Below, one piece after another: positions 36,430 through 45,657 of a stretch of 64,000 bases of DNA. The stretch is taken from assembly GCF_005519465.1 (NCBI RefSeq), contig NZ_CP027859.1:1-64000 (forward strand). Direction: 5' to 3'. The notes under the pieces were generated by a model. That model did no database searches and had not been told where the DNA came from. It saw only the letters and a list, made by a program, of their open reading frames with translations. Source of the DNA: Streptomyces clavuligerus (lineage in GTDB: Bacteria > Actinomycetota > Actinomycetes > Streptomycetales > Streptomycetaceae). Both the position numbers and the translations under genes were made by a program. How positions within the stretch are numbered: the stretch's first letter is position 1; each line of letters begins with the position of its first letter.

Positions 36430-38685
36430 TCAGCCGGTGGTCGTAGGGGACTCCGGATGGTGGTCGGCGGTGGTGCGTACGGGTGCGGCCGGCTCCGCGT
36501 GCCCGCTGTGGCCGTGGCGCCTGCGGGGGCGTACCGGCCACCAGATGCGGCGGCCGAGCAGCGCTGCCGCCGCCGGGACGAGCACGATCGAGAGGACGAA
36601 AGCGGACAGCAGTATCCCGAGCCCTGTCGCGAAGCCGATCTGCTGTGTGGAGGCGTTCGAGCCGATGGCGAGGCTGCCGAAGGACGCGGCGAGGACGATG
36701 CCCGCGGTGGCGATGGCCGGTGCGGTGTGGCGTACGGCACGGGCGACGGCGGCGCGGGCCGTGCGCGGGCCCTCCATCTCCTCGCGGATGCGGTCGCTGA
36801 TCAGGATGTTGTAGTCGGTGCCGATCGCGACGACGAAGAGGAACAGCACGAGCGGCAGGACGAAGTTGACGCCGGGCTTGTCGAGCGCGTGCTGGAAGAC
36901 GAGCGTCGCGGAGCCGAGCGTGGCGGCGAAGCACAGGCCCACGGAGAGCAGCAGCACGACCGGGGCGAGCACACTGCGCAGCAGTACCAGCAGGATCAGC
37001 GCGATCAGGCCGGCCGCCACGGGGAAGACGGTCTTCAGGTCCTTGTCGACGGCGCTGGAGATGTCCGCGAAGATCGCCGCCGTGCCGCCGACATGGGCCT
37101 CCATGCCCTTCGGGGTGTGGGCGGCGACGGTGTCTCGCACCGGCCCCGAGACCAGGTCGCGGGCCGCTTGCGTCTGGGAGTCGGCCGTCAGGTAGAGGTC
37201 GATGCGGGCGGCGTCGCGCTGCTCGTTGAGGACAGGTGCGCCCACCTTGCCGACGCCTTCGACGCGGGTCAGCTCTCCGGAGAGTTCGCCGAGGGACGCG
37301 GTGGAGACCCGGTCGCCCTCGGGGGCCGTGAGGTAGACGGTGGCCGGGTCGGACACACCGGCCGGAAGTGCGCGGGCGATCTCGGCGGCGGTGGTCGCGG
37401 CCTCGGTCTCGTGGTGGGTGCCGCCCTGGCCGAAGTCCATGCGGGTGCCGGTCATGCCCACAGCGAGCGCACCGAGCAGGGCGACGGAGCAGAGGATCGA
37501 GGTCAGCGGCGCGCGGGCCACGAAGTCGCCGGTCCGCCCGGCGAGCCCGGGGCGCGATGCGCGCTTCAGGGCGTGGGAGGGCCAGAACATGCGGCGGCCG
37601 GTGATCGCGAGCAGGGCGGGCATCAGTGTGAGGCTGGCCAGGAGCATCACGAGCACGGACACGGCCACGGCGGGCCCGAGCACCCGGAACCCTTCGTAGG
37701 TCGCGATACCCAGGGTGGCGAAGGCGGCCACGATGGTGAGGGCGGCGGAGGTGATGGCGGTGCCGACGCGGGAGCCGACCTCGGCGGCGATGGCGCGCGG
37801 GGCCACGTCGGGGCGTTCCCGCAGCAGCTCACGGAAGCGGAAGAGCAGGAACAGGAAGTAGTCGACACCGATGCCGATGAGGACGACGCCGATCATGCTG
37901 GGCGTCGAGGTGTCCAGCTTGATGCCGGTGAGCAGGGCGCCGACGACGATGACGCCGGTCGCCGCACCACCCACGATCACGACCGCGAGCAGCGGGATGA
38001 ACGCGGCGCACAGGCTGCGGAACACCAGCACGTTCACCAGCACGATCAGGCCCAGCATCAGCAGGCCGACGACGCGCTGGACGGACTCCTCGGCGTCGCG
38101 GGTGTCGACGTGGTCGGCGAGGCCGCCGGTGAACCCGGTCCGCAGATCCACTTCGGCGAAGGCGTCCTCGGCCTGCTCGCGGAAGGCCCGGAACAGATTG
38201 TGCATGCCGGTGTCGGCGGTGTTGCCCTCAAGCCGTACCGACAGCAGTGCGAAGGTGCGGTCCGGGGCGGTCATGCCCACGCTGACCTTGGGTTTCTGCG
38301 AGTGGTCCGTGGCCAGGAACGGGATCTGGTCGTCGGACTTCGTCGGGGTGTCCTGCGAGTCCGGCATGGTCACGCGGCGGCTGCCGAGCTCCTTCGCGAC
38401 GGACGCCAGGTGCTTCTGGTCGGGTCCGGTCAGCGGTTCGCCGTCGGGCCTGCCGACCAGGACGGTGAGCGTGCTGGTGTCGGACGTCACGCCGAACTTC
38501 TCCTCGGCGACCTGGAGGGCGGCGGCCGAGTCGTAGCTCTTCGGCAGGAAGTCGCCGCCGGCGGCCTGCGTCACGCGGGGCGTCAGCACTCCGGCGACCA
38601 GGGCGAGGAAGATGCCGATCACCGACCACAGGGCGACGATCTTCCAGGGATGGCGGGTGGAGAACCCGGTCAGGGCGCGGATCAC
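36430..38685 (-). CDS. MMPL/RND-family membrane transporter
   Basis: 751 aa, GTG start with GGAGG upstream. It has a transmembrane helix at the N-terminus (WKIVALWSVIGIFLALVAGV), a large extracellular loop (about 45-200), a six-helix block with the MMPL GIGVDYFLFLLFRFRE motif, a second loop, and a C-terminal block with AIGTDYNILISDRIREEM. The duplicated GxxxDY motifs carry the proton-relay aspartates of RND pumps. In actinomycetes these export lipids or drugs. Divergent from a two-component system that may control it. Confidence 0.9.
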   Translation of the reverse strand: MIRALTGFSTRHPWKIVALWSVIGIFLALVAGVLTPRVTQAAGGDFLPKSYDSAAALQVAEEKFGVTSDTSTLTVLVGRPDGEPLTGPDQKHLASVAKELGSRRVTMPDSQDTPTKSDDQIPFLATDHSQKPKVSVGMTAPDRTFALLSVRLEGNTADTGMHNLFRAFREQAEDAFAEVDLRTGFTGGLADHVDTRDAEESVQRVVGLLMLGLIVLVNVLVFRSLCAAFIPLLAVVIVGGAATGVIVVGALLTGIKLDTSTPSMIGVVLIGIGVDYFLFLLFRFRELLRERPDVAPRAIAAEVGSRVGTAITSAALTIVAAFATLGIATYEGFRVLGPAVAVSVLVMLLASLTLMPALLAITGRRMFWPSHALKRASRPGLAGRTGDFVARAPLTSILCSVALLGALAVGMTGTRMDFGQGGTHHETEAATTAAEIARALPAGVSDPATVYLTAPEGDRVSTASLGELSGELTRVEGVGKVGAPVLNEQRDAARIDLYLTADSQTQAARDLVSGPVRDTVAAHTPKGMEAHVGGTAAIFADISSAVDKDLKTVFPVAAGLIALILLVLLRSVLAPVVLLLSVGLCFAATLGSATLVFQHALDKPGVNFVLPLVLFLFVVAIGTDYNILISDRIREEMEGPRTARAAVARAVRHTAPAIATAGIVLAASFGSLAIGSNASTQQIGFATGLGILLSAFVLSIVLVPAAAALLGRRIWWPVRPRRRHGHSGHAEPAAPVRTTADHHPESPTTTG

Positions 38686-38926
38686 AGCTGGCCTCCGGCA
38701 GGGGGTGGCGAAGAGGTGGGGTCGCCGGGGCTTTCCGGCCTGCCTTCAGCACATCAGCGGGAACGCGCCGGATCGTCCGATCCGGGAATGAGATGGAGAT
38801 TGGGAGTACGGTGCCGCGAGGCCCCCGCCCAGGAGCCTGCTCCCAGGTCGGGATCGCCCTCGGGCTCCACAGTCTGGGCCGGCGACCAGGGAGAATGGGT
38901 GTCGAGATGGCCGAGGAAGGAACACG
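38686..38926. promoter_or_regulatory. Divergent promoter region, MMPL transporter / sensor kinase
   Basis: 240 bases between divergent starts. No clear palindrome was found, but the arrangement implies that both promoters lie here. The kinase ribosome binding site is GAGGAAGG. Confidence 0.4.
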
Positions 38927-40117
38927 ATGCCCACGTCCCACACCACGCCCGCCGCGCGGCGCGACCGACCGCCCGTCGGCGACGCCCTGCCCTGGACCCG
39001 CAACGACGCCCTCGTCGCGGTCGGCGCGGCGGCCCTCGACCTGATCGGCTTCACCCTCACCAGTCAGAGCGTCCAGGGCTTCGTCCCCGTGGCCGGCTGT
39101 CTGCTGATGACGGTGTCCGCCCTGACGCTCCTCGCCCGGCGGCGGGCCCCGCTGCTCACCCTGGCCGCCGTCCTGACCATCGGGCTCGCCGTCCATCTGA
39201 GCTGGCCGGTGGGTCAGGGCTTCAACGCCGCCATGATCGTCGCCCTCTACTCCCTCGTACGCGCCCGGGGGCCCGCCCACTACGTACCGGCGGCCCTGGT
39301 GTGCGTGGCGCTGCCGCTGGTCGTGCGGGAGCCCTGGTCCCAGAGCTCCCTCATGAAGCTGGCGGGGAACTGCGCGGCCGTGCTGTTCGTGGTCGTCGCC
39401 GGGCTCGTGATGAACCGCTGGCAGCGGGAGGCCGAGGCGTACCGTGGGTTGCTTGCTGAGCGCGCGTTGGCTGATGAGCGGCGTCGTATTGCCCGTGAGA
39501 TGCATGACATCGTGAGTCACCATGTGACGACGATGCAGTTGATGGCGGGGGGCGCTCGTGCGAATCTCGACCGGAATCCGGAGGTTGCGCGGGATGCGCT
39601 GGTCACTCTGGAGGGTCTGGGGCGTACGGCGTTGCATGAGTTGCGGCAGCTTCTCGGTGTGCTGCGGGCGGGTGACGGGGCGGGGGAGGAGACGATTGCG
39701 CCGCAGCCCGGTGTCGCCGATCTGGAGCGGGTGGTCGCCGAGTCGTGTGCGGCGGGGCTGCCGGTGGAGTTCGTGGTGCGGGGGGATGCGCGGCCGCTGC
39801 CGGCGGGTGTGGAGCTGACGGTGTTCCGTGTCGTGCAGGAAGCGCTGACCAATGCCCGCAGGTATGCGGGCAGGGGCGCCCGCGCGCGTGTGTGTCTGAC
39901 GTACGGGGATCGCGGCGTGACGGTGGAGGTACTGGACGACGGGGAGGGGCCGGCCGGCGGTCCCGGTCCCGCGCCCGGTTCCGGTTACGGTCTGATCGGT
40001 ATGCGTGAACGTGTCGGGCTGCACGGCGGGTCCCTGGAGACCGGCCGGCGCGAGGGACGGGGCTACCGGGTCACGGCCCGCCTGCCGCTGCCGGACGAAG
40101 AGGGAGCACTGCGGTGA
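38927..40117 (+). CDS. NarL-family sensor histidine kinase
   Basis: 396 aa. About five hydrophobic segments occupy residues 25-165 with no large sensor loop. The HisKA_3 dimerisation domain has the phospho-acceptor His193 in REMHDIVSHHVTTMQ, and the HATPase domain has EALTNARRYA (N box) and GYGLIGMRERV (G box). Membrane-sensing kinases of this type often respond to envelope stress. The stop overlaps the regulator start (GTGA), so the pair is co-translated. Confidence 0.92.
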   Translation: MPTSHTTPAARRDRPPVGDALPWTRNDALVAVGAAALDLIGFTLTSQSVQGFVPVAGCLLMTVSALTLLARRRAPLLTLAAVLTIGLAVHLSWPVGQGFNAAMIVALYSLVRARGPAHYVPAALVCVALPLVVREPWSQSSLMKLAGNCAAVLFVVVAGLVMNRWQREAEAYRGLLAERALADERRRIAREMHDIVSHHVTTMQLMAGGARANLDRNPEVARDALVTLEGLGRTALHELRQLLGVLRAGDGAGEETIAPQPGVADLERVVAESCAAGLPVEFVVRGDARPLPAGVELTVFRVVQEALTNARRYAGRGARARVCLTYGDRGVTVEVLDDGEGPAGGPGPAPGSGYGLIGMRERVGLHGGSLETGRREGRGYRVTARLPLPDEEGALR

Positions 40118-40950
40118 GCGGGACGACACACGGTACCGGCGGGACGACAGACGGTACGGGCGGGGCGACAGAGGGTGCGGCTGCGGTGAGCGGGACGGCA
40201 GAGGGCAGGGGCGGGATGACGGAGGGTGCGGGCGGGGCGGACACGGCAGGTGCGGGTGCGGCGGGGTCCGTCATCCGTGTGCTGATCGCGGACGATCAGC
40301 TCCTGGTCCGCCGCGGCCTGGTGCTCATGCTCGGTCCCGAACCCTCCGTCGAGGTCGTCGGCGAGGCCGCCGACGGCGCACAGGCCGTGGAACTCGCACA
40401 GCGGCTGCGGCCCGACGTCATCATCATGGACATCCGCATGCCCGTCCTGGACGGCATCGCCGCAACAGAACAGCTCACCCGGCAGGTGCCGGACTGCCGG
40501 GTACTGGCACTGAGCACCTTCGACATGGACGAACACGTGGTCGCCGCACTGCGCGCGGGCGCCTGCGGCTTCCTGCCCAAGGACATCTCACCCGAAGAAC
40601 TCGTCACCGCACTGCACGTGGTCCACACCGGCGAAGCGGTGGTCGCCCCACGCCTGCTGACCCGCCTCATCTCCTCCTACGTCACAGTCCCCCAACGCCC
40701 CGCGACGCCCGCCGCCGGGACCGGACCCACGGGCGTCCCGGACGGGCTGACGCCCCGCGAGCGGGAGGTGTGGCGGCTGATCGCCGCCGGCCTGGACAAC
40801 ACCGGGATCGCCGCGGAGATGTTCGTCAGCCCGTCGACGGTGAAGAACCACATCACCGCGCTCTTCGCCAAACTCCAGGTCCGCGACCGGGCACAGGCAG
40901 TGATCGCCGCATACGAAGCAGGCCTGGTCAGAGCAGGCGAACGCGAATAA
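40114..40950 (+). CDS. NarL/FixJ-type response regulator with repetitive N-terminal extension
   Basis: 278 aa from GTG 40114. Receiver domain starts VIRVLIADDQLLVRRGL with phospho-acceptor Asp106 (IIMDIRMP) and Lys156 (LPKDI). The C-terminal LuxR helix-turn-helix is LTPREREVWRLIAAGLDN with SPSTVKNHITALFAKLQV. Unusual is the ~50-residue Gly/Thr/Ala-rich extension before the receiver, encoded by imperfect ~24-27-base repeats (GGGACGACA...GGTAC). A later start would remove it, but no good ribosome binding site supports one and the GTGA overlap favours the long form. Confidence 0.9.
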   Translation: MSGTTHGTGGTTDGTGGATEGAAAVSGTAEGRGGMTEGAGGADTAGAGAAGSVIRVLIADDQLLVRRGLVLMLGPEPSVEVVGEAADGAQAVELAQRLRPDVIIMDIRMPVLDGIAATEQLTRQVPDCRVLALSTFDMDEHVVAALRAGACGFLPKDISPEELVTALHVVHTGEAVVAPRLLTRLISSYVTVPQRPATPAAGTGPTGVPDGLTPREREVWRLIAAGLDNTGIAAEMFVSPSTVKNHITALFAKLQVRDRAQAVIAAYEAGLVRAGERE

Positions 40951-40980
40951 CGAGAACCACCCCCGGCACGGACGACACAC

Positions 40981-41255
40981 TCACCCGACGCTGGGCAGGT
41001 GACGCGGCGCCTCGCCGATGTCGGCGGGCAGGGCTCCGGCGGCGGCAGCGGTGTCCGGGTCGGCCGGATCGGTGCCGGCGATCGCCGCGAGGGTGAGCGC
41101 GGCGTCGGTGACATTGCGGGCCACGGGCCCCGGGGTGTCGTGACGGGAGGAGATCGGCACAATGCCGGTACGGCTCGCCACACCCAACGTGGGCCGCACG
41201 CCGACAGTGGACGTCAGACCCGCCGGGTCGACGATGATCCCGTTCCACAGCAAAG
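40981..41255 (-). pseudogene. Amidase C-terminal fragment
   Basis: The minus strand reads DPAGLTSTVGVRPTLGVASR then TGIVPISSRHDTPGPVARNV and TDAALTLAAIAGTDPADPDT. This is the amidase-signature family segment after the catalytic Ser (GLRPT.G..SR.GI.P....DT.GP.AR.V.DAA). The Ser-Ser-Lys region and both ends of a ~450-aa amidase are missing. Confidence 0.6.
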
Positions 41256-41456
41256 ACCGGCCCGGCCGTCGCCGACGGCTTGGCCCTGCCTCCTCCGGTG
41301 CCCCGGCCCGGGGGCACGCCCACCGCCGCGCCGCGCGCCCTGATCGCCCAGGCCGACCCACCGTGCTCGAACCCGCAGCCGTCCGCCGCCGTGCAGGTTG
41401 GGGTACGGACGACACACGGCGACGCGGGCTCGCCCCGCCCCCGGAGAGGAATTCCC

Positions 41457-41879
41457 GTGGAAAACCCCACGAAGACCTTCGTGAAGAAGCGGAAAGCCCC
41501 TGTTCGTTTACGACTGGCGGCCCTGACCGGCGCGTTCGTCGCCGCTTTCGCCCTCGGAACCGTCCAGGCACCGGCGGCGTCAGCGAGCCCCAGCGACTGC
41601 CGTGCCTCCTGGTTCTGCGCCTGGGAGCACATGAACTACGAGGGCTCCTTCGTCTCGACGAACCAGAGCCTGCCCTACGTCAGCAACGCCTTCAACGACA
41701 AGGCCACCTCGTACTGGAACCGTACGAGTTGGTACGTCACCCTCTACCCCGACGCCGACTACCGCAGCGGCTGCATGATGAACTCGATTCCGCCCGGCGG
41801 GTCATCCCCACTGCTCCCTGGGCACCTCAACGACAAGGTCTCCTCGTACACCATCACACCCCATCCCGTCTGCCACTGA
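41457..41879 (+). CDS. Secreted peptidase-inhibitor I36-like protein
   Basis: 140 aa from GTG 41457 (GGAGAGGA upstream). Basic start and hydrophobic core form a signal peptide ending near PAASAS. The mature domain (SDCRASWFCAWEHMNYEGSF, DKATSYWNRTSWYVTLYPD, LNDKVSSYTI) is the beta-gamma-crystallin-like I36 fold with four Cys. I36 proteins include the metalloprotease inhibitor SMPI; many homologues have unknown targets. Codon 18 is TTA, suggesting bldA-controlled translation. It sits among protease fragments. Confidence 0.8.
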   Translation: MENPTKTFVKKRKAPVRLRLAALTGAFVAAFALGTVQAPAASASPSDCRASWFCAWEHMNYEGSFVSTNQSLPYVSNAFNDKATSYWNRTSWYVTLYPDADYRSGCMMNSIPPGGSSPLLPGHLNDKVSSYTITPHPVCH

Positions 41880-41912
41880 TCTTTTCGTCAGCTCGGTGGG
41901 TGTGGTGGCCGT

Positions 41913-42221
41913 GTGGGCGGGAGGCTGTCGGACAGGAAGCGCTACAGCTCCTCTCACTACTACGGCGACCGCCAGTTCCGCGCCGGGGGACCGTGGAAGG
42001 GCACCTGCCAGGGAGACAGCGGCGGCCCGCTCGTCCAGCCCGCCTACGAATCGTCCCCGGGAAACGAACGCATCCACAACCAACTCCTCGACCACACCCT
42101 CGTCGGCATCGTCAGCTACGGAGACGGCTGGGACCGCACCCCACCGGACTCCCCCGGCGTCTGCACGGAAGTCAGCACCTGCACTCCCTGGATCAGGCGC
42201 ATCGCCGGATACAGCCTGTAG
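41913..42221 (+). pseudogene. C-terminal half of a trypsin-like (S1) protease
   Basis: Reads GGPWKGTCQGDSGGPLVQPA (catalytic Ser motif GDSGGP), then LVGIVSYGDGWDRTPPDSPG and VCTEVSTCTPWIRRIAGYSL to a proper stop. The His- and Asp-containing half is absent before it. A separate S1 N-terminal half lies downstream at ~42560-42862, so the two halves are in reversed order. Confidence 0.65.
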
Positions 42222-42559
42222 CGGGCCGCCGGGCCGGCCGGGTACGGCCCGGGAGGCGCGGGGGTGCCGCCGGGCAGACGTGTCGGAACTGATGCCGCAG
42301 GCCAGCCGGGTGGCGCCGCGGGACGGTTTGCCACAACGTCCTGAACGCGGCTGATCAGGCGCGTCACTCCTCCGGGGGCCGGACTCCCGGTTCCGGCCAG
42401 GCAGGTCCCGGCAGGAGAAGGGATGCGTTCCCGGCACCGGCCGGGAGTGTGCGACCCCCGGCACCGGGTGCCCGGTACCCGTCATGGTGGAGCCTCCCGG
42501 CGGCCGGACCGGCCCGGGGCGAATTCCACGACGACATCCCGAACCGAAGGGCCGATGCT

Positions 42560-42862
42560 TTCGCCACCAGCGGCCGCACAGGGGCCCTGGCCGTCCTGGC
42601 GATGGCCCTGAACCTGGTGACCACGACACCTGCCTGCGCACCCGCCATCGTCAGCGGCCAGGAGACCGCAGTCCACGAGTCCCCTGGATACTCGGGATCG
42701 TCGACACCGGGGACGCGCGTCTTCTGCGGGGCATCCGTCGTCTCCGCCCGGTACGCCCTGACCGCCGTCCACTGCGTCGCGAACGCCGAGCTCAGGCGGA
42801 CGGCGGTGGTGGCGGGTGAGCACGGCACCGCCCCCGACACCCTGGGCGGCATCATCGGCTTC
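42560..42862 (+). pseudogene. N-terminal half of a trypsin-like (S1) protease
   Basis: Includes a hydrophobic leader (GALAVLAMALNLVTTTPACA), the mature start IVSGQETAVHESPGYSGS and the His motif [20 protein letters not shown]. It lacks any Asp or Ser motif and runs directly into EF-Tu-like sequence. Confidence 0.6.
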
Positions 42863-43330
42863 AAGGACGGCAGGTCCTTCACCGCGGTCACCGGGATCGA
42901 GGTGGGCGGCACGGCCGCCGAGGGGCCCGGCCCGGCGACAGCGTCCGCCTGCTGCGGGACACCGGGCCCGGGGACGTCGAACGAGGCCAGTGCCCCACCG
43001 GCGGGCCCGGCACCGGCACCACCCACCGCAGGTTCGACGCCGTGGTCTGCTTCCTCACCGAGGAGGAAGGCGGACGCCACACCCCCGTCCAGTCGGCTAC
43101 CGGCCCCAGTGGTACTTCCGCACCACCGACATCACCGGCGTGGCCGGCAACCTGACCGATCCGTACGGCGGCGGGCCGACCGAGTCGGTGACGCCCGGCG
43201 ACACCGTCCAGCTCACCGTCGAGCTGGTGCAGGACACGGTGATGGAGACGGGAACGCGGTTCGCCGTCCGGGAGGGCGGACCCACCGTGGGCGGGGGCGA
43301 AGGTGGTGAGCTTCGCGGCCTGACCCCGGA
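42863..43330 (+). pseudogene. EF-Tu-like C-terminal fragment
   Basis: In changing frames it reads [51 protein letters not shown] with TPV, then [35 protein letters not shown] and [14 protein letters not shown]. These match domains 2-3 of elongation factor Tu ([48 protein letters not shown]). The GTPase domain is absent and at least two frameshifts occur. The divergence resembles secondary tuf genes of Streptomyces. Confidence 0.7.
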
Positions 43331-43574
43331 CACCACTCCACCGCGGCCACCCCGCATGGCCCCTCCCCCGTCAGTCCGGACCAGCCGGTGAGAGAGCCGC
43401 CACCGGCCACCGTCCGCCCAGTCGCGTCCGACCCGCCCTGCCGCCCGTACGCGGGCCCTCCCCTTCCGCGCCTGTCAGGGACACGGACCGACAGGGCCCG
43501 GAACCACCGGACTACCGCCCTGGCAGGTAATTCCACCCGAAGAATTCGACCCGAAACTTCGACTTCGGGCACCT

Positions 43575-43595
43575 CTGCCGGAGGCCGTCCGGCAG
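43575..43595 (-). terminator. 8-bp stem, 5-base loop
   Basis: CTGCCGGA (43575-43582) pairs with TCCGGCAG (43588-43595), 7 bases after the stop of the minus-strand secreted protein. Confidence 0.65.
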
Positions 43596-43601
43596 CCGGT
43601 C

Positions 43602-44138
43602 TCAGCAGTGGGGCACGTCGATGGTGCGGGTCTGGTCGGTCTTGGCCGTGTGGATCTCGTTCTGGCCCCAGAAGGTGGTGTTCTCCACGTCGTGCTTGGA
43701 GCCGGGCAGGCTGACGGTCCAGTTGCCGGTCTCGCAGGTGGCCAGGTCGGTCCCGATGGAGGTGAAGTGGTAGCCGCGCATCTTCGGCAGCGTTCCCTCG
43801 TACACCTTTCCGCTCGGGGAGGTCATCTTGTAGGCGAGGTCGTAGGCGGTGCAGTAGTTCAGGATCCAGTTGGTGCCCACGGCGCTCTTGTCCCACTTGC
43901 ACCGGCTGCCCAGCTCGGGCCAGACCTTGCCGTTCTCGTACCCGATACAGGCCCAGGTCTCGACCTCGGCCTGTTTGTGCGGGTAGGCCCAGACGGAGTC
44001 GCCGCAGGTCCATTCCTTGGCGGCCGCCGCCTTCGGCGCGGGAGCCGCCGCGGTCGCGGGGGCGGTGGGGGTGGCGAGCGGCAGGATTACGGCGGCGGTG
44101 AGGACACCGAGCGCCCTGACGGTACGGGAACGGGACAT
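43602..44138 (-). CDS. Secreted Cys-containing protein of unknown function
   Basis: 178 aa from ATG 44138 (GAGG upstream). Signal peptide about 1-33 (LTAAVILPLATPTAPATAAA). The mature part has six to seven Cys: WTCGDSVWAYP, ETWACIGYENGKV, SRCKWD, LNYCTAYDLAYKM, TCETGNWTVSLPG and the terminal PHC. The frame continues upstream of the chosen ATG with no ribosome binding site. Probably an extracellular disulfide-bonded single domain; no family recognised. Confidence 0.75.
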   Translation of the reverse strand: MSRSRTVRALGVLTAAVILPLATPTAPATAAAPAPKAAAAKEWTCGDSVWAYPHKQAEVETWACIGYENGKVWPELGSRCKWDKSAVGTNWILNYCTAYDLAYKMTSPSGKVYEGTLPKMRGYHFTSIGTDLATCETGNWTVSLPGSKHDVENTTFWGQNEIHTAKTDQTRTIDVPHC

Positions 44139-44313
44139 GGAGGAACCTCTGCCTTCAGCGGTGAGTCGGCCCGCACCCGTCGGCCGGGGCGGTGCCATAC
44201 CCACTCCTGCCGCCCGGGGCGCACGCCCAACCGGCCGCGATGGAGTATCCGTCCGATGGCGTGAAGAGAGGGATATGTCTTGACGGGCCGGAGAATATTT
44301 CACTACAGGACGT

Positions 44314-44761
44314 TTGCCGGTGTTCTGCGTGCGAGCTTGCCCCTTGGAGAGCTGCCGTCCGGGGCTGCTGTCAGCGCCGCTGGACGAGGAACAGGCCGTC
44401 GTCCTGGCAAAAGGTGTTCAAGGCGCTGGCGGACCCGGTGCGGCTGCTGCGGCTGCGGCTGCTGTCGATGATCGCCTCCCGCGCGGGCGGGGAGGGCTGC
44501 GTGGGTGATCCGACCCCGGCGTTCGGCCTGTCCCAGCCGACGATCTCCCACTGTCCGAAGCTGCTGCGGGAGGCGGGGCTGATCGCCTCCGAGCGGCGCG
44601 GGACGTGGGTGTACTACCGGCTGCTGCCGGAGACGGCCGACCGTCTCGCGGGCATCCTCACCCGCTCCGGCGGCACCCCCATCCTTCCGACCATCGGAGC
44701 GGGGTGCGGGCCCGCCGACACAGCCGGCGCGGTGGAGACCCCGGCCGGGGGCCGGGCGTGA
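44314..44761 (+). pseudogene. ArsR/SmtB-type repressor, frameshifted
   Basis: LLSAPLDEEQAVVLAK in one frame continues in the next as KVFKALADPVRLL; one extra base in the AAAA of GCAAAAGG explains the shift. A 9-base duplication gives RLLRLRLL. Then GLSQPTISHCPKLLREAGLI, the ArsR recognition helix, and RRGTWVYYRLLPE. The metal-binding motif normally ELCVCDLT reads CVGDPT, so one ligand Cys is gone. Its stop overlaps the next start (GTGA), as in an ars operon. Non-functional. Confidence 0.65.
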
Positions 44762-45032
44762 GCGCCCTCCGCTCCTGCTGCTGGGGAATGGCGGGGCGGC
44801 TGTCGTTCCTCAACGGCTACCTCGCGCTGTGGATTCTCACGGCGATGGCCGCCGGGCTCGGCCTCGGACGGCTCGTCCCGACACCTGCCCCGCCTTCCCC
44901 GGCAGGACCTACCTCGACTGAACCCTCGACGTCCCCGCAGGACAGGACACCGACACGGTCCGCCCGATCCGGGACGAGATCGAGCACCGTGTCCGCGTCC
45001 TCGTCGAAGACCCCGGCATCACCACGGCCTGA
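44758..45032 (+). pseudogene. acr3-arsC deletion scar
   Basis: The first ~40 codons (AGRLSFLNGYLALWILTAMA then AGLGLGRLVP) are the start of an ACR3 arsenite efflux protein. At about 44883 the sequence jumps to TCPAFPGRTYLD, TGA, LDVPAGQDTDTVRPIRDEIE and a stop at 45030-45032, the C-terminus of an ArsC-type arsenate reductase (FPG..YLDW.LDDPAGQD.D.VRPIRDEI). So a deletion fused acr3 to arsC, and the W codon of YLDW became TGA. Confidence 0.6.
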
Positions 45033-45099
45033 CCCACCGCCGACCCGGGTACGGCACCGTGAACGATCGACCCCGTGCGACATCCGCCGAGCGGGGCAC

Positions 45100-45260
45100 T
45101 CAGACCTGTTCGTCCTCGGCGTCCGGGTCCCGAAGGGGCCTCAGACCCTGGCCCGGGCCGCTGGCCTTGATGTTGAACAGATAGCGGCGCAGGAAGTTGA
45201 TGTGCCGGTCGAGCACGCGTGCGTCCGATGCGCGATGCTCCGCGTCGATGAACGCCGCCG
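45100..45260 (-). pseudogene. Possible Tn3-family transposase C-terminal scrap
   Basis: The minus strand ends DARVLDRHINFLRRYLFNIK, then GQGLRPLRDPDAEDEQV and a stop. This resembles the last residues of Tn3-family TnpA (EHINMLGRYSF...G.LRPLR.P). Nothing of the catalytic domain was found upstream. The family call is tentative. Confidence 0.35.
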
Positions 45261-45657
45261 CGACGGGCCGTCTGTACTGGCACGGCGGGCAGGTCCGTCC
45301 GGCGACGCGGAACGGGGAGTGGACCGGTGAACGGCGGGTCGGCCACGAGCGGCCGCAGGCCCTGTACGCCGCCCGGTTCCTGGCCACCGCCGCCCGTGCG
45401 AGCGGCGGTGGCACCCGCGTGCTCGCCCCGGCCCGATGGGCCGCACAGCTCTCGGACTCACCCGGCTGTACCGGGCCGGGCTGCGCGACAGCGGCCAGGG
45501 CTCCTGCGTGGCGTGGCTCGCCCGGGTCCGGAGCCGGTGGATTGGTCGATTCCTGCGGAGGTTCCGGTCGGAAGCCACCGGCCGGTCGCGCCTGGAACCG
45601 GTCCATGTACGCCGGGTCCGGACAGCGACGGCCGTTGGCCGGGGCGCGGCGTGGCCG
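45261..45657. other. Intergenic, no confident gene
   Basis: Open frames in several phases lack motifs and starts. Probably decayed sequence between the transposase scrap and the DUF1254 gene. Confidence 0.35.

Noticed and set aside
36376..39459. 1027-codon plus-strand frame opposite the MMPL transporter
   Set aside because: Shadow frame; the minus strand has the transporter motifs and a proper start.
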